A stretch of DNA of 64,000 bases from Pelodera strongyloides (Eukaryota > Nematoda > Chromadorea > Rhabditida > Rhabditidae), in contig JAANDG010000038.1 of assembly GCA_036852015.1 (NCBI GenBank), forward strand, positions 434,001 through 498,000, in the 5' to 3' direction. The position numbers and the translations under genes are program-made. The notes under the pieces were generated by a model that saw nothing but the letters and a program-made list of their open reading frames with translations, had not been told where the DNA came from and searched no databases. This document shows, piece by piece, positions 1 through 12,116 of the stretch; the stretch's first letter is position 1; each line of letters opens with the position of its first letter.

Positions 1-517
1 CATCATCTGAAGATCTGAAGAATAAGGTACGTTCTTAAAACGGAACCTAACCCAAACTAATAATGATCAGTTTATTCTTCATGCAGCTTGGGAAACTTTT
101 CCCGAAAAACTCTCATCATAAATTTCTAATAAGTAATAGTAAGTGGGTAGGCTGATTTTCCAAGTCTAATTGTAGGATGGTACGTATGTTACCAGAATAG
201 CATAAACGATAACTAAAGTATTTCGTTATTAAAAAGTAAAGTAAGAAAGCAATTTGCAATACCTTTTTGGCCACCTCGGCCACATTCGGCTTACAGTAGG
301 CTTAGACCCGCTTAGGCATTATGCTCGACGTATATGCGTCGAAGGTTGCATCGCGGGTTACCTACACGCCTAGTTCTGCCCTTGTTAGAACTTAGACGTG
401 AGGTTTCATAATTTACTCTACCTCTTGGCCGCCTAGACCACATTAGACTTAGGTTAGGCCTAGGCTTAGGCCTCAGAAGTAAGAGCCTATTAGCAGGAAT
501 TTCATAAATTGTTCTAC
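1..517. other. Non-coding flank left of a candidate exon, with repeated exon-end sequence
   Basis: No gene is recognised. On the minus strand, two degenerate copies (about 263-287 and 422-445) repeat the last 25 or so bases plus the splice donor of the candidate exon at 518-619. A pyrimidine-rich run followed by AG sits at about 13-30 on the minus strand. It could be the acceptor of a further exon lying to the left of the window, but this is inference. Confidence 0.4.
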
Positions 518-619
518 CTTTTTAGCCGCTTCGACCACATTATTCAGATCCTTGGGGTCTACAGCCAGATATTGCTTGGATGCGGGCACCTTACGGCTCA
601 ACGAAACGGGAGCCACCAT
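518..619 (-). CDS. Candidate first coding exon, unidentified protein
   Basis: On the minus strand an ATG at 619 opens 34 codons that run without a stop to a good donor (AAG then GTAGAA) at 517. The peptide starts MVAPVSLSRKV and contains VDPKDLNNVVEAAKK. The codons look like ordinary protein, and a pyrimidine-rich run ending in AG lies just upstream of the ATG, so this may be a first coding exon after a spliced 5' UTR. I do not recognise the family. The rest of the gene would lie left of the window. Two decayed copies of the exon end and donor lie downstream on the same strand. A chance open frame is possible. Confidence 0.35.
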
Positions 620-1328
620 AGTGAGACGTAGAACCTTTAATAAAAATAAACTTGGGAAAAATTAAAACTAAAAGAACTATATACAAAAGAGAACGTGGGA
701 AGAATGATGTTAGCAATTACAAACGAAAATCGCTTTACATAAATTTCTTCAGCTCTAAAAATGATCACATATTGCCAAGCTCATCTATGTACATGCTTCC
801 ATGATTTATACGCTTTAGTCCAGTAGGCCACCGTTGGAATAAGATTTGCTAAAGGTACCTGACTTATAAGAGAGTAATATTGTTCCCTATAAAGGCAAAC
901 TGGAAGCAAAACATGATGCAAAAACCTCACACCACCTTTACACTAGACCTACAGTAATCAAATTCCGTATCGGCTGTTTTCCAACCTCAAGAATTCTCTT
1001 TTTATATGAAATCGCACGTGTGGAATTTGCACAAGCGATAAGAATACACTGTGTAGGCTCTGGCCATTCCGAAGGGGGGATTGTTGCGAAAAATGATAAC
1101 CCGATCACTAGGCTACATTATGTGCCATGGGGAAAGATTATGTTCATTTAGTGGAATAAGAAGAAACACGAAGTCCGAAGTACAATGTGCAGCTGGACAC
1201 GATGATACGGTACCTACTCCTCTCTCTGCTCTCCCTAAGGATTTCGATATCTATTACTTCCTCTCTCTCTATTTGCTTCTTCTCCCTCATCCTTTTTCTA
1301 TATTTAATATCCTCCACTCCTGAACCCC

Positions 1329-1330
<2 letters not shown>

Positions 1331-1359
<29 letters not shown>
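1331..1359. repeat. (CT)n microsatellite
   Basis: An uninterrupted CT dinucleotide run of about 14 units in a pyrimidine-rich neighbourhood. Confidence 0.95.
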
Positions 1360-1363
<4 letters not shown>

Positions 1364-2914
1364 TTCCTCTAGATAAACTGGTAATAATAAATTATCACGA
1401 CACAAACAAAATCCCAACATGCAAGCAAAGAGTTGGATAAACAACCTTTTATTTTTTTGTTGCTGAAATCCACATGATTTTCATGCATAAGGCCGAGGGT
1501 CACCTACAGGGTCGAGGGTCAATATCTCCCACAAATTTGCAAGGTCTTATCTTTGTAAACAAACACAAAACACGATTATCGTTGTTGATAATACTGTATT
1601 TGTGCGGCGTTCTTTCTCTAGATTTGAAGTAGATCGTTTTGCGGGGAACCGAGCGCTACCTCAATGCCTCGATGCCAAGATTATCTCAGAAACACCACTG
1701 AGCCACTGAGGAAAAACAGGAAAGTCTGACCGGGTGCGGCACCCCACCTATATGGCACTGAAGAGGAGATCGGTACCAAGTACGTACCAACCTGGCATCT
1801 GTACGGCTCATTTGGAACTATCAATCTGCCTACGCACCTTACTTTATTTGATGCGGCGTCCCGATCTAAACTGGTGCGGCTCCGATGCGAGGTTACGGAT
1901 TGTCATAAGACACTTTGATCAGCGTAAACCTCAATGTCTAACCAAGCTTACCTTACAATTTGAAGATCAACGAAGAACTTTGTACAGCGGAATCGGCTAC
2001 AAGGAAACTTTTTGTAGCCAGCAAAGGGCCAATAAAGAACGGGCACACTTCGTGTCTTGTTGAGTGACAGTAGGCCCACTTGTGCGTCAGCAGTTCGAGT
2101 AAAGTACTAATGTACTTTAAAGTACACGATGTTACAATGAACCAATCAGACTGTTATCCTTCACTATTCATTTCATTCTCAAAACATTTGAAACACGCAA
2201 TCATAGTTCAGATCCCATATATTAACTTCGTAACGCATATTCGCAAGCATGCTCTATAGGCTTTCCGGAGCACACCTTTCACCATGATCCAACCCAACGT
2301 TTCAAAAATAGGATGTTATACCGCTTTAAAGAACACCATCGCAAAAGTAAGCTGATCCAACAAGGCGTTCACATTCATTCAACGAAACGCAACATACGTC
2401 GACGACAGCTGTTCTACTTCTTTTATCTATTTTTTTTCCGCGAACAGCAAATACATGGTTAAAATGATAAGAAAAGGAAAAGAAAGTGATCAGATCAAAA
2501 ACCTTTGCAAAGAGAAAATGATTAAAATAACAAGGAATCGGAGTCTAGTGTGTGTCGTTGATGATGAGACGAAAACGCTTCAAAATGTTCGAAAAAATGT
2601 CGTGCTATACTTTCTTTAAATGCCGTAAGTATATTGTATATTTACACCACCTAATGGAGGACTTGACCCTCTACTCTACTCTACGAGAACTGGTTTCCTT
2701 CGTTAATTGATACTGTAAGATATTTTGCTCTTGTTTGTATAAACAAACCCTTGTTATTAAGTCAACTGTGGGAAGATGTATATATTCTATTACATAATAC
2801 AAATTCAACAATTACTTCTACCTAGTACTAGAAGTTACCGTAGGAATTGCCCAGAAACAGAATCTCAAAAAAATTTTCAACTGCCTGTCTGTATATTTGC
2901 GTCATTACAGTAAG

Positions 2915-3125
2915 GCACCAAGAAGTTGCGTCTTGCGTCACAGCAAATGTTCAACTATGAAGTTCACATGGTCTAAACATCTATTCCGAAAAAGAACAAG
3001 CTTATCAGTCTCGGTGTTCAACAATAAGTTGCATCTAAGTCACAACAAAGGTTCAACTACGAAGTATACGCTGCATACTGTATAAACATCTATTCCGAAA
3101 AAGCGTAAGCTAATCAGTCTCACTG
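2915..3125. repeat. Two-copy direct repeat, 110-bp period
   Basis: The words ACATCTATTCCGAAAAAG, GTTCAACTA and AATCAGTCTC (first copy TATCAGTCTC) recur 110 bases apart, so a segment of about 100 bases was duplicated in tandem and has since diverged. Confidence 0.8.
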
Positions 3126-3561
3126 CTCTTTTATCTGGAACTTGTCCAAGTCTTCAAGATTCAAGGAGTGTAGTCTTGCAGGCCTGGTCTCGCTCTCTTC
3201 TCTAATTTCTAGGTCTGACCACCAAAAGGTAAATAACCATGTTTCCCAGTCACTTGATCAAACCACTAAACTCGCTAATAATTTATATAATACATAGATT
3301 TGAAATTTATATGTAATTTGCGAATTGATTTGAACGAATGGTCATGGATGTATTCTAACAATGCAAGGCAAACAATCGTCAAAACATTGACTTATTGTAA
3401 GCTAGAAAATTATTAGATGTATTGTGTGGCACACGCAAGCAAATGGAGCGCTTAAACACTACTAGGATTCTATTTCCAGCGAACTGCTCGTAACATCCCA
3501 CTTACATCTCACGCCACTTCTGTTAAAATCGGACGATCATAAAGGGATGTTGATTATTTTA

Positions 3562-3639
3562 GAGAGAGAGAGTGGCAGAGAGTGATAGAGTGAGAGGGAG
3601 AAAGGGGTGGAAGAAGGATCAAGAGATAAATAAAAGAGA

Positions 3640-3705
<66 letters not shown>

Positions 3706-3723
3706 CAGAGACAGAGACAGAGA
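3562..3723. repeat. (GA)n purine tract
   Basis: A long purine-rich stretch whose core at 3642-3722 is almost pure GA with a few GACA interruptions. Polypurine tracts like this can form triplex structures, but nothing here shows a function. The 91-codon open frame across it on the minus strand is low-complexity. Confidence 0.95.
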
Positions 3724-5449
3724 TGTGAGAATGAGATATAGAGATAGAAGCTCGGACGAGAGCGATGAGAAAGTTAGAGACTGACAAAAACTCGCCAGTG
3801 ACTATGTCGCTCAGACCATGTGTCACCATCCCGACCTTTGGAGTCTCTTTTGAAATTGAATGTTAAAATGATGCGAACGACACTCCACACTCCACCTTAT
3901 CATAGCCCATAAAACAGTGAGCAAACAACTTGCTGTCTAAAACACGGTAAGCGGAAAACTAGTTGATGACTCTCTCAGTTTTTTTTCATGGAACAGCCCA
4001 CTTGGTGACCTCTTCGTGACCATATTTACCTATGCACTGGTAGGTTGGATTATGATTTGATTGCGTGCAAAGAAATAATGCTTGTTATTTCAGAGGAAGA
4101 CGTCGCATGCAATATTTGAACGCGCTCAATCTAATAGTCTAAAAGGCCTTTGTGGAAAAGATGCATCCCAAGCATAGAAGATTCTATTATGAAGTGAACC
4201 TCGGGGCGCGCAGAAAAAAGTCGACGAAATCAAACCAAAAATTTGCATTTGTGTGTTCCTGGCAAACAGAGTAACTGAACATAGCGTTGTATAGTGTTGT
4301 AACTATCCCAATCTTAAAAGTGTTCCACCAAATTTAATCAAAGTTAGTTCAATGCCAACTTTCATATTAAGTGGAAGGCAATATGCACATAATGTTAATT
4401 TAACTTACATACAGTATACCATTAGTGCGCATATAGAAGAAAGAGGGAGGTGCTTTTGTCGGGCCTTGAGCGGGCTTGATCCGCGGTCTACGTTAGAACT
4501 TCGTATGTGCTTATATCGTAGCGTAACTTCCACCGCGGGGAGAGATAGTGGTCCCTTTGGAGATAAGCTTTCAGTGGAGTTTATCCAAGAAGATCCTGAA
4601 AAGTAAATATACTAAATGTTCGGTACTCTGCTTTAAACTTAACTAATAATTTGGATGGCATAATACTAAGAGCACATCAACACTGCCCTCCCAGTGATCG
4701 AAACCCCCACCCCCACCTATATACTAATATACTTGCACACATATGCTATACCGGTAAAACCAGGTAATATTTTTCTTATTCTGAGATGACAGGAACCTTA
4801 CCAAACGTATGCGGCGCCCTTCGGTTTGTATTTTTATGTCGTCCGCACGTTTCTGTCCTGACGACGTATGTACACAATTGATGGAAGCTGCAATAGTAAG
4901 GATATACTACTTAGATAATTTTTGCTATTTTCCGCAAAATACAAAAATCTAGTTTATTATATTTATTATTCACCTCATATGAGGAGTAGGTAAACCGGGA
5001 GTGTTGCTGCGTAGCAGTCCATGTCCTTGTCGCTAAATCGTTAAACGAATAGATTGCAATTCGACATATACTCAATGATAGCCATAAAGCTGATAGTCAC
5101 AATGAAATTTCCTAGACTATAGCAAAGAAAGAAAGTTTTGTCTGCTTTGATTCAGCAAAGAAAGTTTTGTAAATCAACAAGCGAAAACATGTACCTGCTA
5201 CAGTACACCATGTCAAACGCCATACAGAAACAGTTCGAATTTAAAACTATGATCATACATATTTGTTTCCAATGTGATATTGCGACAAAAATTGCATTCT
5301 GTTCCCTTGAACAACAAAAAAAATTAATGTGTACTAACCGGGCAAGAAGTCCAAAAACGGCTCAAAGGGCTCCAAAAGAGCTTCAGCAACGAGGGTGTAG
5401 CATCAGACAATCAGCGATACGAGCAGATGAACAGCACAGTTTATGCTAC
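3724..5449. other. Intergenic, no gene recognised
   Basis: Two open frames (4352-4606 and 5138-5554, plus) have no recognisable domain. The second runs into the inverted-repeat element that begins at 5450, so it is not a credible gene. Confidence 0.5.
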
Positions 5450-5851
5450 TTAAAGGGAGAGGCACACGAGAAAAAAGTTTTCCTCAATTTATTTGTACAC
5501 AATGTCCGGAATTTCAGAAATATTACTGTGAAAACCGCAATGCTTAAAGCCTAGAACTCACTGAGTTATTCTCCGGCAAGGCCAGGTACCGTAGCCAGAA
5601 ACAAGTTGTGCGCTTTTAGGGCATTACTGAATTGGAAACGTGCAAGAACAATGCAAATGAACGAATATCAACCGTAAAAACGAATTTTGGCGTTGCTGAC
5701 TACGGTACCTGGCCGAACTGTTTGACGGGGAATAACTCTGCGAGTTCTAGGCTTCAAGCAATGCGGTTTTCACGGTAATATTTCTGAAGTACCGGACATT
5801 CTGTGCAAGTAAATTGAGGTCGACGCTCTTCTCGTGGGCCTGTCCCTTTAA
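5450..5851. mobile_element. TTAA-flanked inverted-repeat element (MITE)
   Basis: TTAA at 5450-5453 is followed by AGGGAGAGGCACACGAG. The far end reads CTCGTGGGCCTGTCCCT followed by TTAA at 5848-5851. The two halves are imperfect reverse complements over most of their length, for example ACTCACTGAGTTATTC against GAATAACTCTGCGAGT, and CCAGGTACCGTAG against CTACGGTACCTGG. There is no open frame for a transposase, so it is non-autonomous. TTAA target duplication is typical of piggyBac elements, but the tips are not the canonical CCY, so the superfamily is inferred. It ends exactly where the 126-bp satellite begins. Confidence 0.9.
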
Positions 5852-8794
5852 GTCCCGCGGCAAGCGAGGTTGCCGCAGGAACATCACCTCACGAGAGACT
5901 GCACCCTAACTAACTTACACAACCACGGGGATTAATTGATATGACGAAAAATATTTAAGCTTCACGCTAATTATCCTACTTAATTCCTGCGGCTACGCAA
6001 CGGTGCCGCAGGAAGATCAGCCGAGAGAATTCACCCTAACTTACACAACCACGGGGATTAATTGATATGACGGAAAATATTTAAGCTTCACGCTAATTAT
6101 TCTACTTAATTCCTGCGGCCACGCAACGGTGCCGCAGGAAGATCAGCCCAGAGAGTTCACCCTAACTTGCACTACCACGGGGATTAATTGATATGACGAA
6201 AAATATCTAAGCTTCACGCTAATTATCCAACTTAATTCCTGCGGCCACGCAACGGTGCCGCAGGAAGATCAGCCGAGAGACTTCACCCTAACTTGCACTA
6301 CCACGGGGATTAATTGATATGACGAAAAATATTTAAACTTCACGCTAATTATCCTACTTAATTCCTGCGGTTACGCAACGGTGCCGCAGGAAGATCAGCC
6401 GAGAGAATTCACCCTAACTTACACAACCACGGGGATTAATTGATATGACGAAAAATATTTAAGCTTCACGCTAATTATCCTACTTAATTCCTGCGGCCAC
6501 GCAACGGTGCCGCAGGAAGATCAGCCGAGAGACTTCACCCTAACTTGCACTACCACGGGGATTAATTGATGTGACGAAAAATATTTAAGCTTCACGCTAA
6601 TTATCCTACTACTTAATTCCTGCGGCTTACGCAACGGTGCCGCAGGAAGATCAGCCGAGAGACTTCACCCTAACTTGCACTACCACGGGGATTAATTGAT
6701 GTGACGAAAAATATTTAAGCTTCACGCTAATTATCCTACTTAATTCCTGCGGTTACGCAACGGTGCCGCAGGAAGATCAGCCGAGAGAATTCACCCTAAC
6801 TTACACAACCACGGGGATTAATTGATATGACGAAAAATATTTAAGCTTCACGCTAATTATCCTACTTAATTCCTGCGGTTACGCAACGGTGCCGCAGGAA
6901 GATCAGCCGAGAGAATTCACCCTAACTTACACAACCACGGGGATTAATTGATATGACGAAAAATATTTAAGCTTCACGCTAATTATCCTACTTAATTCCT
7001 GCGGCCACGCAACGGTGCCGCAGGAAGATCAGCCGAGAGACTTCACCCTAACTTGCACTACCACGGGGATTAATTGATGTGACGAAAAATATTTAAGCTT
7101 CACGCTAATTATCCTACTTAATTCCTGCGGTTACGCAACGGTGCCGCAGGAAGATCAGCCGAGAGAGAGAGACTTCACCCTAACTTGCACTACCACGGGG
7201 ATTAATTGATGTGACGAAAAATATTTAAGCTTCACGCTAATTATTATACTTAATTCCTGCGGTTACGCAACGGTGCCGCAGGAAGATCAGCAGAGAGAAT
7301 TCACCCTAACTTACACAACCACGGGGATTAATTGATATGACGAAAAATATTTAAGCTTCACGCTAATTATCCTACTTAATTCCTGCGGCCACGCAACGGT
7401 GCCGCAGGAAGATCAGCCGAGAGACTTCACCCTAACTTGAACTACCACGGGGATTAATTGATGTGACGAAAAATATTTAAGCTTCACGCTAATTATCCTA
7501 CTTAATTCCTGCGGTTACGCAACGGTGCCGCAGGAAGATCAGCCGAGAGACTTCACCCTAACTTGCACTACCACGGGGATTAATTGATGTGACGAAAAAT
7601 ATTTAAGCTTCACGCTAATTATCCTACTTAATTCCTGCGGTTACGCAACGGTGCCGCAGGAAGATCAGCCGAGAGAATTCACCCTAACTTACACAACCAC
7701 GGGGATTAATTGATATGACGAAAAATATTTAAGCTTCACGCTAATTATCCTACTTAATTCCTGCGGCTACGCAACGGTGCCGCAGGAAGATCAGCCGAGA
7801 GAATTCACCCTAACTTACACAACCACGGGGATTAATTGATATGACGAAAAATATTTAAGCTTCACGCTAATTATCCTACTTAATTCCTGCGACTACGCAA
7901 CGGTGCCGCAGGAAGATCAGCCGAGAGAATTCACCCTAACTTACACAACCACGGGGATTAATTGATATGACGAAAAATATTTAAGCTTCACGCTAATTAT
8001 CCTACTTAATTCCTGCGGCTACGCAACGGTGCCGCAGGAAGATCAGCCGAGAGACTTCACCCTAACTTACTCAACCACGCGGATTAATTGATACGACAAA
8101 AAATATTTAAGCTTCACGCTAATTATCCTACTTAATTCCTGCGACTACGCAACGATGCCGCAGGAAGATCAGCCGAGAGAATTCACACTAACTTACACAA
8201 CCACGGGGATTAATTGATGACGAAAAATATTTAAGCTTCACGCTAATTATCCTACTTAATTCCTGCGACTACGCAACGGTGCCGCAGGAAGATCAGCCGA
8301 GAGACTTCACCCTACCTTACACAACCACGGGGATTAATAGATATGACGAAAAATATTTAAGCTTCACGCTAATTATCCTACTTAATTCCTGCGACTACGC
8401 AACGGTGCCGCAGGAAGATCAGCTGAGAGAATTCACCCTAACTTACACAACCACGGGGATTAATTGATATGACGAAAAATATTTAAGCTTCACGCTAATT
8501 ATCCTACTTAATTCCTGCGGCTACGCAACGGTGCCGCAGGAAGATCAGCCGAGAGACTTCACCCTAACTTACTCAACCACGGGGATTAATTGATACGACA
8601 AAAAATATTTAAGCTTCACGCTAATTATCCTACTTAATTCCTGCGGCTACGCAACGGTGCCGCAGGAAGATCAGCCGAGAGACTTCACCCTAACTTACTC
8701 AACCACGGGGATTAATTGATACGACAAAAAATATTTAAGCTTCACGCTAATTATCCTACTTAATTCCTGCGGCTACGCAACGGTGCCGCAGGAA
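5852..8794. repeat. 126-bp hairpin satellite array, 24 hairpins
   Basis: The unit is 126 bp. The word GCCGCAGG starts at 5872, 6005, 6131, 6257, 6383, 6509, 6639 and so on to 8785, mostly at exact 126-bp steps. Each unit contains TTCCTGCGGC, a loop of about 11 bases, then GCCGCAGGAA, a 10-bp inverted repeat that is perfect in many copies. The rest is AT-rich with conserved GGGGATTAATTGATATGACG. Two subtypes are mixed: GAGAATTC with ACACAACC, and GAGACTTC with GCACTACC. The first unit (5852-6004) is degenerate. Short open frames inside are by-products. No coding role is suggested. Confidence 0.97.
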
Positions 8795-9364
8795 GAACAC
8801 AATACAACGTACATACGCACTTTGTAATCTCACTCATCACAGCCTCAAATTCTCAAACTTAATCAATATAACAAAAATTCACCGGTTGGGCTTCTGTAGA
8901 TTCGCATTCAATACGCACGTGAGCTCCTGTGCTCGTCCGAGTAAAATCACAATCTTCGAAAGGAGTGAGAGCTTTTCGACGGCTTCAAACGACTAAAAAT
9001 GATGGATAACAGTACATGTCACGTTATTAAAGCTAACATTTGCTTGGAAATTACTATCTTTAGCTCAATTTCGAATTCATTAAAGAGGACAAACCCGCAA
9101 TTTTGAAAAAGCTATAGTAGTTATTACCAGGTGCGCATGTGCACATTCCAGTTAAATTGTAAATACTCGAAAAATTTGAGATACAGTACATAGTTTGCAT
9201 GACAATCGCAGCTTCTCACAATGGTCACAATTACTTTGCAACATTGAACTGAATTCAAAGAAGGTTCTCATTTCGTGCTAATTCATTACCTTCCTTACAG
9301 TTCACATCAGTCTTTTCAGTGAAATCTACACGTCCACGTTTTTTATTTAGATTTAGCCTCTACT
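8795..9364. other. Intergenic, no gene recognised
   Basis: Nothing recognisable between the satellite array and the next TTAA element. Confidence 0.5.
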
Positions 9365-9785
9365 TTAAAGGAGGAGGCTCACGAGACTGAAGTGCTGAAA
9401 TAGTTTCCTTTTATCGAAAGATGATGGTACTAAATTCCGAAAGACATGCCTTACAAAGCAAAATCTTTTAATTGGAAGGAGTAAATCAATATAAAACTAT
9501 GAAGTCTATAAAAATTTTGGATCGTAGTAAATAGTTGATTTCCATAGTGGGCAGGCAAATTTACAAGCCATTTTGCAAGCCGGCAAAAAATTTGAATGCC
9601 CACTATGGAAATCAACTAATTACTACGATCCAAAATTTTTATAGACTTCATAATTTTATATTGATTTACTCCTTCCTATTAAAAGCTTTTGCTTTGTAAA
9701 GCATGTCTTTCGGAATTTAATACCATCATCTTTCGATAAAAGGAAACTATTTGAGAACTTCATTCTCGTGAGCCTCCTCCTTTAA
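9365..9785. mobile_element. TTAA-flanked long foldback element (MITE)
   Basis: TTAA at 9365-9368 is followed by AGGAGGAGGCTCACGAG, and the other end is the reverse complement followed by TTAA at 9782-9785. The arms pair over nearly the whole 421 bp, for example CCATAGTGGGC against GCCCACTATGG around the centre. Tip and subterminal bases resemble the element at 5450-5851, so the two are probably related families. No transposase is encoded. Confidence 0.93.
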
Positions 9786-11207
9786 ACCAATGTCATGTTG
9801 ATGTTAGATGTAACTACGGAAATTAGTAAATTAGTACAACATGTATGGTAGTTTCATAGAACTTCTTTATAGAATGTGTGAACAAGTATTATTCGGATTC
9901 CAAAACTAATAGTAGGACTAAGGAACAATAAAAGTTCAACGGACCCACCAGAGACAGAGAGAGTTCCGCAAGTAGATAATGTAAATGTTCAGTTAGTCGA
10001 AACTTCTTGCCTTCTTTGTCTTGCTTCCTTTCAAGTCACCGCAGAATTGCCTGAAAATATCTGCATATATAATTGCCGCGTTGTTTACAGCTGTTACATA
10101 TGACGAATCGACATTGACATTCAAATTCAACAAAACATAAAAAATTACGAACGCGCAAATAAAGTACGAGTTATTTGTAATACAGTAGGAATTACGAGGT
10201 ATTAAAATACAGCATTAACTATAGGTTATGTAAATTTCACAAATGATGAAAATAGAGGGGACTTTTATGTATATTAGCAAATCGATGATAGCAAGGAATG
10301 AGAAAAATCATGAGACGATGTGACGACAATATTAGGTCACCACCCAATAATAAACAGAGAACGTCGGAAGTGGAGGCGTTTAGGAGTATGAGAATGAGAA
10401 TGATAATCTCATAAAATCCCGAACCACTGAAGGAATCCATGAGCAAAACTACAAGTAAATATTAATGGGTTCGGATCGAGATAAAGATAGTAGGCAAATT
10501 CAGGCAAACGGTTGGGTGAAAACTCTCGCGCTCGTGGGGAACATCATTACGTAAAGGCTACTGTACTACGCCTTTTGCATACGCGGGCATGGAAAATGAA
10601 ACCCGCTAAACGTAAGTCGTATTCCATATATTCACCATGAAGTAAACATTTTATAATACTAATGCACGATTACGACGTTATCTATCGGAGAGTTGTGGAA
10701 CTTATTAAAGACACGTATAGATGCTCCGTGAATGGAATAGGAAAATTAAGTACGGGATTAGAAAATTGAAGTGCACGCAAATGACAGTTCCGAAAAACAA
10801 TCAATAAATAAAAGCAGATCAATAATGAATAGTTATATGCAGAGAGCCGTAGGGAGGGGCTACGATCAAGAGGATTGATAAAGATGAAAGTCGTTAAGCC
10901 TAGAGTCGAAGCGTGGGTCATGGTGCACATTCATACGGTGGTATGAGAGCAAGGCATGTATTCGATGTGCGAGGGGCGGAGTCAGCTTAGGTCAAATCTC
11001 CCGCGCTTACCACTACGCATGGGTGTCACATCTGAATATGATGGGGACAGTGCCGGAGGCAACTATTCGTGCAGGGACAGGTGTTCTGGGTGTCGAGTAC
11101 CCTGGCTCGCATTTCCATATCGATTTATATGACTAATTAATAAGTGAAATATATTGATAACCAGTCGGCAAAGAGCCCTTGCGGTCACCAACTGGACGAA
11201 TGATACA
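9786..11207. other. Intergenic, no gene recognised
   Basis: Several minus-strand open frames of 66-82 codons lie here without motifs or plausible splice context. I see no gene. Confidence 0.5.
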
Positions 11208-11386
11208 TTAAAGCGAAATGCTAGCCTCTTTGGAAAATTTGCAAATTTGCATATGATAAGCAAATCCTATGTATCCTATGCTAATTTTGCAAGATTGTCG
11301 TGGACGATCGTACAAAATTAGCATAGGATACATAGGATTTACTTGTCATATGCAAATTTTCCAAAGGGGGTAGCAATTCGCTTTAA
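11208..11386. mobile_element. TTAA-flanked MITE, AGCGAAAT family, copy 1
   Basis: TTAA then AGCGAAATGCTAGCCTC at the left end; an inverted copy then TTAA at 11383-11386. The centre is a long inverted repeat with ATCCTATGTATCCTATGCTAATTTTG on one arm and its complement on the other. A second copy of the same family is at 44720-44890 in a NAT10 intron. Confidence 0.93.
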
Positions 11387-12116
11387 GTCTCAAAACGTCT
11401 TCTTTTACGCCAAGATAAAGACCAACATTTCCAAAAGAGGAGTAGCATAAAAATGAACGGAAACGTGTGAACGCGGATTCAAAAGTATCCAAGAATATGC
11501 CAAAAATTATTCCAACCCCTCTAACAAAGATAACTTTATTCACAGCGATAATGATACTCAATATCACCCTTAACAGAGATCTTAAACATAAAAATTTGAG
11601 AGACCAACGATCAACTATAACAACGACCTTATGATGCGAAAGTAAACATCCAAGTGCACACAAACAACATATCTACATACAGAGCCAAACATGGATTAAT
11701 ACAATAAAGCTACTAATAGCTACATGTCCGTGTGTTGGTTCACCGTGCTATTCGTGAGACAAGTGTAGACTAAGACAAAAATAACCACAGTTGAACTGGT
11801 TCTGTACTTACGCTCGAAAAAACAGCACCTATCCTAAAATAATAAAAAATACACATATTACATGCACCTTACAATTAGAAAACTATTTTCATTTCTGCAT
11901 GGGAAAAGATAATTGTTGATTAAAAAGTAGCATACGAGGTAACATACGGTCTGACTGTGAGAGGCCAATCATTCACGAAACATGTTGAAATCATAAGTTT
12001 AGCTTGACAGAGATCTTCAACTTACAGATTTAGAGATCAACTAATTAAAATAACAAAAATACAAAGAGTACAGAGCTAACATGCAGCGCAATATTAACAA
12101 TAAGCCCACCCAAACA
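11387..12116. other. Region beyond the RAD54B stop codon
   Basis: This lies just 3' of the RAD54B-like stop on the minus strand and probably includes its 3' UTR. No other gene is recognised; the 105-codon minus frame at 11346-11663 starts inside a MITE. Confidence 0.45.

Larger units (their letters stand above)
620..3561. other. Intergenic, no gene recognised
   Basis: Several short open frames occur here, the longest at 1734-2063, but none has recognisable motifs, splice context or a convincing start. Contents are a CT microsatellite at 1331-1359 and a two-copy direct repeat with a 110-bp period at 2915-3125. A lone TTAA-element-like end (ACCGCTTTAA) lies at about 2320. Confidence 0.5.

Noticed and set aside
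1734..2063. A 109-codon plus-strand open frame as a gene
   Set aside because: No ATG at its start, no recognisable domain, and no splice or promoter signals.
4352..4606. An 84-codon plus-strand frame as a gene
   Set aside because: It starts with ATG but has no family resemblance and no supporting context.
5852..8794. CRISPR-like array
   Set aside because: Units are tandem with no variable spacers and no cas genes, and the genome is plainly eukaryotic with introns. It is a satellite.
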